Positions 45,961-54,440 of a DNA stretch of 64,000 nucleotides are shown in pieces; the first letter of the stretch is position 1; each line of letters starts with the position of its first letter. The notes beneath the pieces were generated by a model. The model was not told the DNA's origin and did not search any database. It saw only the letters and a program-made list of their open reading frames with translations. The translations under genes and the position numbers were made by a program. Source of the stretch: BOG-908 sp963751795 (lineage in GTDB: Bacteria; Pseudomonadota; Alphaproteobacteria; Acetobacterales; Acetobacteraceae). The stretch lies in assembly GCA_963751795.1 (NCBI GenBank), contig CAVVVI010000003.1:186001-250000 (forward strand), in the 5' to 3' direction.

Positions 45961-46230
45961 ATGACAATCGATCATGACGACGACGGCGCCGATATCGAGA
46001 GCGGCGCGCTGACAGCGATGGCTGCGTTCGACATCCGTCACATGACGGCCGAACAGCTTTCCGCGCTCGGCGTGTCGCATCTGGCTTACGTGAAGCCGGT
46101 GCTGGTGAACGGCACGCGCGCCTTTGCCATCCATGGCGCCGATGGCACGCCGATGGCGGTGGCCGGGGCCGAGGATCTGGCGTTCGCCGCCATCCGGCAG
46201 CACGAGATGGTGCCCGCCCTGGTGCATTAG
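45961..46230 (+). CDS. DUF1150 family protein
   Basis: An 89-residue protein matching DUF1150: LGVSHLAYVKPVLVNGTRAF and IHGADGTPMAVAG, ending with the invariant-looking QHEMVPALVH. Function unknown, but the family almost always lies next to an hsp20 gene in alphaproteobacteria, as here (76-bp gap), so it probably belongs to the same heat-shock transcription unit. Confidence 0.9.
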   Translation: MTIDHDDDGADIESGALTAMAAFDIRHMTAEQLSALGVSHLAYVKPVLVNGTRAFAIHGADGTPMAVAGAEDLAFAAIRQHEMVPALVH

Positions 46231-46290
46231 AGCGGCGCCTCCAGGGCCGTACGCGCTCTGCGCGGCGCTTGTGCCCAGAGGAGACGGGCG

Positions 46291-46659
46291 ATGAATAAGG
46301 TCAACCTGGCGCAGGCTTTCGCGACGTTCTCCGATCATTGGAGCCCGAAGATCGCCGGCGACGTCGGCGACTTTCAGGTGAAGCTCGTCAAGCTCCAAGG
46401 CCCGTTCCATTGGCATCACCACGAGCGTGAGGACGAGTTGTTCCTGGTGGTCGCGGGGCGCCTGCGGATGGGCTTTCGCGACCAGGCCCCGCTCGATCTC
46501 GACCCCGGCGAGTTCATCATCGTGCCGCACGGGGTGGAGCACCTGCCGGAGGCACTGACGGAAGAGTGCCACGTGCTGCTGCTCGAGCCCAATACGACGC
46601 TCAACACCGGCACGATCGAGAACGAGCGCACCGTTCGTGAACTCGATCGGCTGACCTGA
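46291..46659 (+). CDS. Cupin domain protein
   Basis: A 122-residue single-domain cupin. Motif 1 is HWHHHEREDELFLVVAGRLRM (the two His, Glu and spacing of the metal site), and motif 2 is PGEFIIVPHGVEHLPEA, with the final His ligand. Such proteins are isomerases, small-molecule binding proteins or mannose-6-phosphate-isomerase-like. A GGAGACG ribosome site precedes the ATG. It lies 60 bp after DUF1150 and could be cotranscribed, but no pathway link is visible. Confidence 0.9.
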   Translation: MNKVNLAQAFATFSDHWSPKIAGDVGDFQVKLVKLQGPFHWHHHEREDELFLVVAGRLRMGFRDQAPLDLDPGEFIIVPHGVEHLPEALTEECHVLLLEPNTTLNTGTIENERTVRELDRLT

Positions 46660-46850
46660 CGCGGGCAGACGCCATCTGACAGGCGGGCGCTGCTGAGGCA
46701 TGACGCGAAGCCGGACGGCGCTGGTGACAGGCTCGGCGATACCGCTTTGAGCCGGCCATCGTTGCGCTGCCCGGTTGCCGCGGCGCGGCGGCGGGCGCTA
46801 GGCAGGGGCGAACCGGATGGATCGGAGCCCCGCGTGCGCGCTGGCCTGGG

Positions 46851-47981
46851 GTGGCGACGAGGCCACCGGAGATGATGCTGCCGGCCGAACTCTCGGTGGT
46901 CATCCCCTGCTTCAACGAGCGTGGCAACGTGGCCGCGTTGGCGGCCAAGCTGGAAGCCGCGCTGGCCGGCATCGCCTGGGAGGCGCTGTTCGTCGATGAC
47001 GACAGCCCGGACGGCACGGCGGACGCAGTGCGGATGCTGGCCGCGGGCGATCCGCGCATCCGCTGCATTCGCCGTATCGGGCGGCGGGGCCTCGCCTCCG
47101 CGGTGATCGAGGGTGCGTTGGCGAGCGCTGCCCCGTTCCTGGCCGTGATCGACGGCGATTTGCAGCACGACGAGACGGCGCTGCCGGCCATGCTGGCACG
47201 GCTGCGGCAGGGCGACGCCGATGTGGTGGTAGCCAGCCGGTTCGCCGATGGCGGCGATGCGGGCGGGCTGGCGAGCGCGCGGCGCCTGGCGCTTTCCAAT
47301 CTGGGCATCCGGCTGGCAACTCTGATGCTGGGAACGCCGCTGACCGACCCGATGAGCGGCTTCTTCATGCTGCCGCGCCTGCTGTTCGAGCGCGTGGCGC
47401 CGCGCCTGACCGGCCAGGGGTTCAAGATCCTGCTGGACCTGCTGCTGTCCTCGCCCACGCGGCTGCGTGTGGCCGAGATCGGCGTGCGGTTCCGGCCGCG
47501 CGAAGAAGGCGAGAGCAAGCTGAGCCCGCTGGTGCTGCTGCAATTCGGCGCGCTGCTGCTGGACAAGGCGCTCGGCGGGCTGGTGCCGCTGCGCTTTATC
47601 GCCTTCGCGCTGGTGGGCGCGCTCGGCGTGCTCGTGCATCTGGGCGTGCTGGGCCTGCTGACCCGGACGGGTGCTGCCTTCCTGGCGGCCCAGAGCGTGG
47701 CGACGCTGGTGGCCATGGTGGCGAATTTCTGGCTGAACAACGCGATCACCTACCGCGACCAGCGGCTGCGCCGGGGCCGGCTGTGGCGGGGGCTGGCGCT
47801 GTTCATGCTGGTGTGCGGCGTAGGGGCCGCGGCCAATGTGGGCATCGCCACCGCCCTGTATGCCGGCGGGCAGGCCGGGCGCACCCCGGCGGGCGCGCTG
47901 GGCGCGGTGATCGGCGTGGTGTGGAACTACGCCATGTCGGCCACTCTGGTATGGGGCCGGCCGGCGCGCTGGAAGCGGTAG
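46851..47981 (+). CDS. Dolichol-phosphate-mannose-synthase-like GT2 fused to GtrA
   Basis: About 376 residues in two parts. Residues ~10-235 are a family 2 glycosyltransferase (LSVVIPCFNERGNV, FVDDDSPDGT, the DGDLQHD DXD-like motif). Residues ~240-370 are a GtrA domain with four membrane helices, which flips lipid-linked sugars. Such fusions make and translocate a polyprenyl-linked sugar for envelope glycan modification. The start could be GTG 46851 or ATG 46872, closer to the domain; neither ribosome site is decisive. Confidence 0.88.
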   Translation: MATRPPEMMLPAELSVVIPCFNERGNVAALAAKLEAALAGIAWEALFVDDDSPDGTADAVRMLAAGDPRIRCIRRIGRRGLASAVIEGALASAAPFLAVIDGDLQHDETALPAMLARLRQGDADVVVASRFADGGDAGGLASARRLALSNLGIRLATLMLGTPLTDPMSGFFMLPRLLFERVAPRLTGQGFKILLDLLLSSPTRLRVAEIGVRFRPREEGESKLSPLVLLQFGALLLDKALGGLVPLRFIAFALVGALGVLVHLGVLGLLTRTGAAFLAAQSVATLVAMVANFWLNNAITYRDQRLRRGRLWRGLALFMLVCGVGAAANVGIATALYAGGQAGRTPAGALGAVIGVVWNYAMSATLVWGRPARWKR

Positions 47982-48035
47982 CTTTCGCTGCCCAAGCGGG
48001 TTAATCGATCGGTTAGACAAGCCGGGAGCGCGCCC

Positions 48036-49142
48036 TTGAACTTCGATTTCTCGCCCGAGCTCGGTGAGGTGCGCAGCCAGGCCCAGGCCGTGCTGCGCGT
48101 GCACGCCGCCGGCTCGGCCCGCCGCGCGCTGGAAAGCGGCAGCGGCTTCGATGCCGAGCTGTGGGCGCGGGTGGCCGGGCTGGGCTGGCTGGGCGCGGCC
48201 ATTCCGGAAGCCTATGGAGGCATTGGGTTGGGCGAAGAAGGGCTGTGCGTGATCGCCGAGGAGGTGGGCCGCAGCCTGGCCGCCATCCCGTTCGCCTCGA
48301 CCGCCTATCTGGCCGCGCAGGCCATCCTGCTGTTCGGCGATGCCGCGCAGAAGGCGCGCTGGCTGCCCAGGCTGGCTGACGGCTCGCTGATCGGCTGCCT
48401 GGCGCTGGCCGAAGGCCCTGGCGCACCCTCGGCCGAGGCGCTGGGCACCGTCCTGCGCGAGGGCAGGCTGCACGGCACCAAGCACCCGGTGATCGATGGC
48501 GGCGTGGCCGGGCTGGCGATTGTTGCGGCCCGCGAGGGCGAGGCGGCCGTGCTGTGCGTGGCCGAGCTCGACCAGCAAGCGGTGACGCGCAAGCGGCTCG
48601 AAACCGTGGACCCGAGCCGCGACGCGGCGGGCATGACGTTCGACGGTGCCGCGGCCGAGCGCCTGCCCGGGGCGGCGGGATGGTCGGCGGCCGAAAACCT
48701 GCTGGATCGCGCAGCCATCTTGTACGCGTTCGAGCAGGTGGGCGGCGCGCAGGCCTGCCTGGAGATGGCGTGCGACTACGCGCTGCAGCGCCGCGCCTTC
48801 GGGCGGCAGATCGGCTCGTTCCAGGCCATCAAGCATAAACTGGCCGACGTTTATATCGCGATCGAGCTGGCCCGATCGAACGCGTATTACGGCGCCTTCG
48901 CATTGCAGACCAACGCGCCCGACCTGACCGAAGCCGCCGCCGCCGCGCGTGTGGCGGCCACGCAGGCGTTCAACCTCGCCAGCCAGGAAAACATCCAGAC
49001 GCATGGCGGCATGGGCTTCACGTGGGAAGCCGATTGCCACCTGTTTTACCGGCGCGCGCGGCATCTGGCACTGGTGATCGGGGCGGCGCCGTTCTGGAAA
49101 GATCGGCTGGTGGGGGCGTTGGAGTTTCGGAATGCGGCTTAG
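48036..49142 (+). CDS. Acyl-CoA dehydrogenase
   Basis: A 368-residue FAD enzyme of the acyl-CoA dehydrogenase family. The N-terminal helical domain begins NFDFSPELGEVRSQAQ, with LGAAIPEAYGGIGLG. The C-terminal domain has CDYALQRRAFGRQIGSFQAIKHKLAD and IQTHGGMGFTWE, the nucleotide and substrate-binding signatures. TTG 48036 is the start (GGGAG upstream). It opens a cluster with a second acyl-CoA dehydrogenase, an SDR, a TetR gene and a P450, and is probably the small chain of a heteromeric dehydrogenase such as those acting on branched or steroid side chains (inference). Confidence 0.9.
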   Translation: MNFDFSPELGEVRSQAQAVLRVHAAGSARRALESGSGFDAELWARVAGLGWLGAAIPEAYGGIGLGEEGLCVIAEEVGRSLAAIPFASTAYLAAQAILLFGDAAQKARWLPRLADGSLIGCLALAEGPGAPSAEALGTVLREGRLHGTKHPVIDGGVAGLAIVAAREGEAAVLCVAELDQQAVTRKRLETVDPSRDAAGMTFDGAAAERLPGAAGWSAAENLLDRAAILYAFEQVGGAQACLEMACDYALQRRAFGRQIGSFQAIKHKLADVYIAIELARSNAYYGAFALQTNAPDLTEAAAAARVAATQAFNLASQENIQTHGGMGFTWEADCHLFYRRARHLALVIGAAPFWKDRLVGALEFRNAA

Positions 49143-49143
49143 G

Positions 49144-49275
49144 AGGGAAAGGCTTCTTTTTTGAAAAAAAGAAGCAAAAAACTTTTGCTCCCCTGTCGGG
49201 TGTCAGTCCGGCACCGCGCGCTCCGTAGATAAAAGTTTTTTGGTCTTTTTTTCAAAAAAGGACTGCTTCCTTCCT
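49144..49275. repeat. AT-rich paired-hairpin repeat, copy 4
   Basis: The left hairpin GGCTTCTTTTTTG-A7-GAAGC is followed by AAAAAACTTTTGC. The right side has AAAAGTTTTTTGGTC, then T7-C-A6-GGAC and GCTTCC. About 45 bp of GC-rich sequence separates them. It sits between two same-strand acyl-CoA dehydrogenase genes and so does not simply end an operon. Confidence 0.85.
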
Positions 49276-49290
49276 AAGGACATTTCCCAA

Positions 49291-50505
49291 ATGGACTTCT
49301 CCGACACCCCAGAAGAAGCCGCCTTCCGCGCCGAAGTCGTAGCCTTCCTCGCCGCCAACGCCACCAAGCTGGCGGGCCGCGCCGGCGAGGGACCCGTGGA
49401 TGACAGCCATGTCGGGCGCGCGCGGGCCTGGCAGGCCAAGCGGGCCGAGGCCGGATTTGCGGGCATCACGTGGCCGCGGCGTTTCGGCGGCCGCGGCGGC
49501 ACGCCGATGCAGCATGTGATCTACGGCCAGGAAGAGGCGAAATACGACGTGCCCGCGCATGTGTTCGAGATCGGGCTCGGCATGTGCATTCCCACGTTGA
49601 TGGCGTACGCGTCAGCCGAGACCTCGGCGCGCTATGTCGGCCCCGCGCTGCGCGGCGAGGAAATCTGGTGCCAGCTGTTTTCCGAGCCCAGCGCGGGATC
49701 CGACGTGGCGGGCCTGCGGATGCGCGCCGAGCGCGATGGCGATGATTGGGTGATCAACGGCCAGAAGATATGGACCAGCGGCGCGCATTTTTCCGATTTC
49801 GGGCTGTTGCTGACCCGCACGGATACCAGCGTGCCGAAGCATCAGGGCCTGACGATGTTCTTCCTGGACATGCGCTCGCCCGGCGTGGAGGTGCGGCGGA
49901 TCCGGCAGATTTCCGGCACGTCCAACTTCAACGAGGTGTTCTTCACCGACGTGCGCATTCCGGACGCGCAGCGCCTGGGCGAGGTGGGCGGTGGCTGGAA
50001 GGTGGCGCTGACCACGCTGATGCACGAGCGCCTGGCCATCGGCTCGCTGCCCGGGCCGGATTTTACCGAGCTGTTCGAGCTGGCGCGCAGCCTGCAGGTG
50101 GGCGGGCAGCCGGCGCATCGCGATGCGAGCGTGCGCGACAAGCTGGCCGATTGGTATGTGCAGAGCAAGGGCCTGGAATATACCAAGATGCGCACGCTGA
50201 CCGCACTCTCCCGCGGGCAGATGCCAGGGCCGGAATCGTCGATCTACAAGGCGGTAAGCGCGGTTAAGATCCAGGAGATCGCGATGTTCGCGCTGGATCT
50301 GATGGATACGGCCGGCATGGTGTCGGACCCGGAGACGGCGCCGATGCGGGCGATGTTCCAGGATGCGCTGCTGTATGCGCCGGCGGGGCGGATTGCCGGC
50401 GGCACGGACGAGATCCTGCGCAATATCATTGCCGAGCGCGTGCTGGGATTGCCGGGGGACATTCGGGTCGATCGCGAGGTGGCGTTTTCCGAGTTGCCTG
50501 CATAA
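49291..50505 (+). CDS. Acyl-CoA dehydrogenase (large-chain type)
   Basis: A 404-residue acyl-CoA dehydrogenase. MDFSDTPEEAAFRAEVVAFL (start), CQLFSEPSAGSDVAGL and WTSGAH form the FAD site; DVRIPDAQRLGEVGGGWKVA and GGTDEILRNIIAERVLGLP are C-terminal family blocks. The last motif belongs to long-chain type dehydrogenases that pair with a second, divergent chain. The ATG has AAGGA 11 nt upstream. It follows another acyl-CoA dehydrogenase across an AT-rich repeat; the two probably act as a heteromeric enzyme. Confidence 0.92.
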   Translation: MDFSDTPEEAAFRAEVVAFLAANATKLAGRAGEGPVDDSHVGRARAWQAKRAEAGFAGITWPRRFGGRGGTPMQHVIYGQEEAKYDVPAHVFEIGLGMCIPTLMAYASAETSARYVGPALRGEEIWCQLFSEPSAGSDVAGLRMRAERDGDDWVINGQKIWTSGAHFSDFGLLLTRTDTSVPKHQGLTMFFLDMRSPGVEVRRIRQISGTSNFNEVFFTDVRIPDAQRLGEVGGGWKVALTTLMHERLAIGSLPGPDFTELFELARSLQVGGQPAHRDASVRDKLADWYVQSKGLEYTKMRTLTALSRGQMPGPESSIYKAVSAVKIQEIAMFALDLMDTAGMVSDPETAPMRAMFQDALLYAPAGRIAGGTDEILRNIIAERVLGLPGDIRVDREVAFSELPA

Positions 50506-50507
50506 GT

Positions 50508-50643
50508 AGGAAAGCGTTCTTTTTTGTAAAAAAAGAACCAAAAAACTTTTAATCCGGCTGTCGCGGTTCTGTCCGGCAGCGCGCGTAATGTCGGCAAAAG
50601 TTTTTTGCTTCTTTTTTTCAAAAAAGAAGGCCTTGCTTTCTTC
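50508..50643. repeat. AT-rich paired-hairpin repeat, copy 5
   Basis: The left arm is AAAGCGTTC-T6-GT-A7-GAACC then AAAAAACTTTTA. The right arm is GCAAAAGTTTTTTG, then CTTC-T7-C-A6-GAAG and GCCTTGCTTTC. It separates the large acyl-CoA dehydrogenase from the SDR on the same strand, the second such element within this cluster. Confidence 0.85.
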
Positions 50644-50655
50644 TAGGGATGTAAC

Positions 50656-51435
50656 ATGCAACTCAACGCACAAACCGCCATCGTCACCGGCGGCGCCTCC
50701 GGCCTCGGCGCCGCAACGGCCCGCCTGCTGGCGCAGCGCGGCGCCCGCGTCGCCATCTTCGATTTCAACGCGCAAGCCGGTGAGGCGCTGGCGCAGGAAC
50801 TGGGCGGCGTGTTCTGCCGCGTGGACGTGACTTCGGACGAGCAGGTGCAGGCGGGTTTTGCCGCCGCGCGCGCCGCCTTGGGGCAGGAGCGGGTTCTGGT
50901 GAATTGTGCGGGGACCGGCATCGCCGTGAAGACCGCCTCGCGCGACCGGAAGACGGGTGAGATCCGCGCGTTCGCGGCTGCCGATTTCAACCGCATCATC
51001 CAGATCAACCTGGTTGGCACGTTCCGCTGCGTGGCGTTGTCGGCGGCTGGCATGATGGGGCTGGATGCGTTGGAGGATGGCGAGCGCGGCGTAATCGTCA
51101 ACACGGCGTCGGTTGCGGCCGAGGACGGGCAGATCGGGCAGGCGGCGTATTCCGCATCGAAAGCGGCGGTGGCGGGCATGACGCTGCCGATCGCGCGCGA
51201 CCTGATGGGCGAGGGCATCCGGGTGAACACGATTTTGCCGGGGCTGTTCAACACGCCGCTGCTGCAGGGCATGCCGGACCCGGTGAAGGATGCGCTCTCG
51301 GCTTCGGTGCCGTTCCCAAAACGCCTTGGCGCGCCGGAAGAGTTCGCGCGCCTGGTGGGCGAGATGGTGGAGAACGGCTACTTCAACGGCGCGCAGGTGC
51401 GGCTGGACGGCGCGATACGGATGGCGCCGCGTTGA
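50656..51435 (+). CDS. Short-chain dehydrogenase, 3-hydroxyacyl-CoA dehydrogenase type II-like
   Basis: A 259-residue SDR whose sequence resembles the HSD17B10/type II 3-hydroxyacyl-CoA dehydrogenase group: AIVTGGASGLGAATAR, FDFN (NAD preference), GERGVIVNTASVAAEDGQIG, YSASK and VNTILPGLFNTPLL. It would take the third step of beta-oxidation after an acyl-CoA dehydrogenase and a hydratase. The TetR gene starts within its stop codon (TTGA). Confidence 0.93.
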   Translation: MQLNAQTAIVTGGASGLGAATARLLAQRGARVAIFDFNAQAGEALAQELGGVFCRVDVTSDEQVQAGFAAARAALGQERVLVNCAGTGIAVKTASRDRKTGEIRAFAAADFNRIIQINLVGTFRCVALSAAGMMGLDALEDGERGVIVNTASVAAEDGQIGQAAYSASKAAVAGMTLPIARDLMGEGIRVNTILPGLFNTPLLQGMPDPVKDALSASVPFPKRLGAPEEFARLVGEMVENGYFNGAQVRLDGAIRMAPR

Positions 51436-52086
51436 GCGATGCGGCTGCCTGCGTGCGCGACCGCGCGCAGGTGGGCACCGGGGCACGCGGCCGGCTGCTG
51501 GAGGCCGCGGCCAGCCTGATCATTGCGCGCGAGACGATCGACATTTCGCTTTCCGAGATCGCGGCGCAATCCGGGCTGAACGCCGCGCTGGTGAAATATT
51601 ACTTTCGGCGGCAAGTTCGGGCTGCTGCGCGCGCTGCTGCGCCGCGATGCCGAGCGCGCGCTGCATGACATGCAGATGCTGCTGGCCATGCGCGCGCCGC
51701 CGGCACAGAAGATGCGCCTGCACCTGCGCGGCATCATGCGTGCTTATGCCCGCTCGCCCTATCTGAACCGCCTGCTGCACGCCATGCTGACCGGCAAGGA
51801 TGCGGCGATGGTGGCCGAGATCCACGACGTGTTCGTGCAGCCGGTGATGCAGTGCCAGCGCACCATCCTGGATGCCGGGCTGCGCGACGGCAGCTTTCGC
51901 AGCGTGGACCCGATGCTGTTCTATCTGGGCGCGGTAGGCGCCTGCGACCAGTTCATGCACAGCGAACGCATGCTGCGCCTGAGCACCGGCACGGCGCCGG
52001 GGCCGGATTTTTCCGAACGCTACATGAGTTTCGTGGAAGACATGGTGCTGGCCAGCCTGGCGCCGTTGCAGGGAGAGCGCGCATGA
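51432..52086 (+). pseudogene. TetR family regulator with frameshift
   Basis: The N-terminal HTH (RLLEAAASLIIARETIDISLSEIAAQSGLNAALVKYYF, given as positions ~20-57) is followed, after a single extra C at about 51606, by the expected continuation GGKFGLLRALLRRDAERAL in the +1 frame, then a 138-residue ligand domain (MQMLLAMRAPPAQKMRLHLRGIMRAYARSP is its opening). As written the frame ends at 51668, leaving no dimer domain. It could be a sequencing error; repaired, the gene would be ~217 aa. The repaired stop overlaps the P450 start (ATGA). Confidence 0.75.
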
Positions 52087-53366
52087 GCACGACCGTGGAC
52101 CGGCCCGAGGACCTGGCGCGCAGCATCGTCAGCCCCGCCGCCTATGCCGAGCTGAACACGCTGCTGAGCCATTTCACCTGGCTACGCGCCAATGATCCGG
52201 TGAGCCTGATCGAGACCGAGCATTTCGATCCGTTCTGGGCGGTGACGAAGCATGCCGACATCATGGCGGTGGGCCGCGACAAGGCGGCTTTCCACAGCGG
52301 CCAGCGGCAGACGATCCTGGCCGACCGCGCCGGCGTGGCGCGGGTGCGCGAGCTGACCGGCGGCCCGCATCTGATCCGCACGCTGGTGCACATGGACGAT
52401 CCGGATCATCTGAAATACCGCGCGCTGACGCAGAGCTGGTTCATGCCCGGGCAGTTGCGCCGGCTGGAGCCGCAAATTCGCGCACTCGCCCGCCAGGCGG
52501 TGGACGACATGGCTGCGATGGGTGGGCAATGCGACTTCGCCAACGACGTGGCGGCGCTGTATCCGCTGCGCGTGATCATGCTGATCCTGGGCCTGCCGCC
52601 GGAAGACGAGCCGCGCATGTTGCGGCTGACGCAGCAGCTGTTCGGCAACCAGGATCCCGATCTGGCGCGGGCCGAGGGCGGGCTGTCGGATCCGATCGCC
52701 GCCGCGCAGCAGCTGTTCGAAGTGTTCATGGAGTTCTCGGCCTATTTCGGCCAGGTGACCGCCGATCGGCGCGCCCATCCGCGCGACGATGTATCGACCG
52801 TGATCGCCAACAGCCGTGTGGATGGTGAGGCGATTTCGGATTTCGAGGCGATGAGCTACTACACCATCATCGCTGCCGCCGGGCATGACACCACCAGTTC
52901 GAGCACCGCCGGCGCCATCTGGGCGCTGTGCGACCATCCTGGCGAGTTCGCGAAACTGAAGCGCGATCCATCGTTGATTCCGGGCCTGGTGGAGGAGGCG
53001 ATTCGCTGGACGACGCCGGTGAAGCATTTCATGCGCAGCGCCGCCGCGGACACAGAATTGCACGGCCGGCGCATTGCCGCCGGGGACTGGCTGATGCTGT
53101 GTTACCTGTCCGGCAATCGCGACGAGGATGTGTTCGAGGCGCCGGAGCAGTTCCGTGTGGACCGCGAGCCGAACCGGCATTTGGGGTTCGGCTACGGGCC
53201 GCATCTGTGCCTGGGCCAGCACATGGCGAAGATGGAGATGCGCATCCTGTTCGAGGAGCTGCTGCCGCGGCTGGACTCCATCGAGTTCGCGGGCCGGCCG
53301 CAACTGACCGCGTCCAACTTCGTCAGCGGGCCCAAGAGCCTGCCGGTGCGGTTCAGCCTGCGTTAG
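52083..53366 (+). CDS. Cytochrome P450
   Basis: A 427-residue soluble P450. The I-helix oxygen-binding motif AAAGHDTTSSS is at ~264-271, the K-helix E-x-x-R is in EEAIRW, and the heme-binding Cys376 is in GFGYGPHLCLGQHMAKME. The length and sequence fit the bacterial class I P450s that need a ferredoxin and reductase; none is in the window. It is coupled to the TetR gene by a 4-nt overlap and lies downstream of acyl-CoA dehydrogenases and an SDR, suggesting a terpenoid, steroid or fatty-acid hydroxylase (inference). Confidence 0.95.
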   Translation: MSTTVDRPEDLARSIVSPAAYAELNTLLSHFTWLRANDPVSLIETEHFDPFWAVTKHADIMAVGRDKAAFHSGQRQTILADRAGVARVRELTGGPHLIRTLVHMDDPDHLKYRALTQSWFMPGQLRRLEPQIRALARQAVDDMAAMGGQCDFANDVAALYPLRVIMLILGLPPEDEPRMLRLTQQLFGNQDPDLARAEGGLSDPIAAAQQLFEVFMEFSAYFGQVTADRRAHPRDDVSTVIANSRVDGEAISDFEAMSYYTIIAAAGHDTTSSSTAGAIWALCDHPGEFAKLKRDPSLIPGLVEEAIRWTTPVKHFMRSAAADTELHGRRIAAGDWLMLCYLSGNRDEDVFEAPEQFRVDREPNRHLGFGYGPHLCLGQHMAKMEMRILFEELLPRLDSIEFAGRPQLTASNFVSGPKSLPVRFSLR

Positions 53367-53440
53367 CGCGCGCCAGGGGGCGGGCGCAAACCCGGCCGGC
53401 GATGCCGCGTTGACCGGCGCAATCCGGTGGAGTGGCAGGC

Positions 53441-53857
53441 ATGGCGTATTCGGGTGAGGCTTTCGTCAACGCGCCGCGCGGCAAGGTGTGGAACGCGCTG
53501 CTGGATGCGCAGACTCTGTCGGCTTGTTTCGCTGGGCAGGGCATGGTGCGCAAGGTGGCCGAGGATGCGTTCGAACTGGCGCCGCCGATTGCGCGCCGGG
53601 TGACGCTGTCGGGCGCCGAGGCGCCGCGCACGCTGACGTTCACCGCCCCGGGCGGCAGGCTGGTGGTGACGCTGGCCGAAGAGGGCCCGCAACTGACGCG
53701 GCTGGCCTATGAGCTTGACGTGCCGGGTGCCGCCGCGGTGGAGCGCCACGCCGAAAGCGTGCTGGCGGCGTTCAAGACCGAGGTTGCCGGCCCGCGCGAG
53801 ATCGGCGCCGGCGGGGTTGCAACCGCGCAGGCTGCGGGCAGCGCTGGCGACGTCTAG
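53441..53857 (+). CDS. CoxG/SRPBCC family protein
   Basis: A 138-residue protein with the CoxG-like SRPBCC fold: GEAFVNAPRGKVWNALLDAQTLSACFAG at the N-terminus and TLTFTAPGGRLVVTLAEEG in the sheet. CoxG homologues bind hydrophobic ligands or help load carbon monoxide dehydrogenase; no cox genes are here. It follows the P450 by 74 bp on the same strand and may belong to the same catabolic set. The start is ATG 53441, three codons into the open frame. Confidence 0.8.
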   Translation: MAYSGEAFVNAPRGKVWNALLDAQTLSACFAGQGMVRKVAEDAFELAPPIARRVTLSGAEAPRTLTFTAPGGRLVVTLAEEGPQLTRLAYELDVPGAAAVERHAESVLAAFKTEVAGPREIGAGGVATAQAAGSAGDV

Positions 53858-53950
53858 CGCGGGTGCCGCATCGGGCCTGCGGCGCTGAAATTGCGCTGAG
53901 CCTGGGCCGGGCGCTTACTGCCGGGCGATCCGAGCGAAGGACGCGCCGCC

Positions 53951-54427
53951 ATGCCGACAATCAGCGTTTGCCTGTGGTTCGAGCGGGAGGCCGAGGCGGC
54001 TGCCCGCTTTTACGTGTCGCTGGTGCCGGGCTCCAGCCTCACCGGCATCAGCCGCTCGCCCGCAGCCTGGCCCGGCGGCGATGCGGGCGACGTGATCGTG
54101 GTGACGTTCACCTTAGGCGGGCAGAGCTTTCAGGCGCTGAACGGCGGCACGCCGGCGGCGTATGGCACCGCCGCGTCGATCTCGGTCGCCTGTGCCGATC
54201 AGGTGGAGATCGACCGGCTTTGGACGGCGCTGACTGCCGACGGTGGCTCGGCCATGCAGTGCGGGTGGTTGCGCGACCGCTGGGGCGTGCCGTGGCAGAT
54301 CGTGCCCGAGAACCTGCCGCGGCTGCTCGCCGACCCGAACCCGGCCGTTGCCGGCCGCGTATTTGCGGCCATGGTGAGGATGGGCAAGCTGGACGCCGCC
54401 GCGCTGGAGCGTGCGGCGGCGGTGTGA
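53951..54427 (+). CDS. PhnB-like VOC domain protein
   Basis: A 158-residue protein of the PhnB/3-demethylubiquinone-methyltransferase-like VOC branch: ISVCLWFEREAEAAARFYVSLVPGSS at the start (fold half 1), FTLGGQSFQALNGG, and GWLRDRWGVPWQIVPENLPRLL (the WG-x-x-WQ motif). No enzymatic activity is proven for these. Its end is convergent with the DUF3035 lipoprotein, with 13 bp between stops. Confidence 0.9.
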   Translation: MPTISVCLWFEREAEAAARFYVSLVPGSSLTGISRSPAAWPGGDAGDVIVVTFTLGGQSFQALNGGTPAAYGTAASISVACADQVEIDRLWTALTADGGSAMQCGWLRDRWGVPWQIVPENLPRLLADPNPAVAGRVFAAMVRMGKLDAAALERAAAV

Positions 54428-54440
54428 GCCGGGCGCGCGC

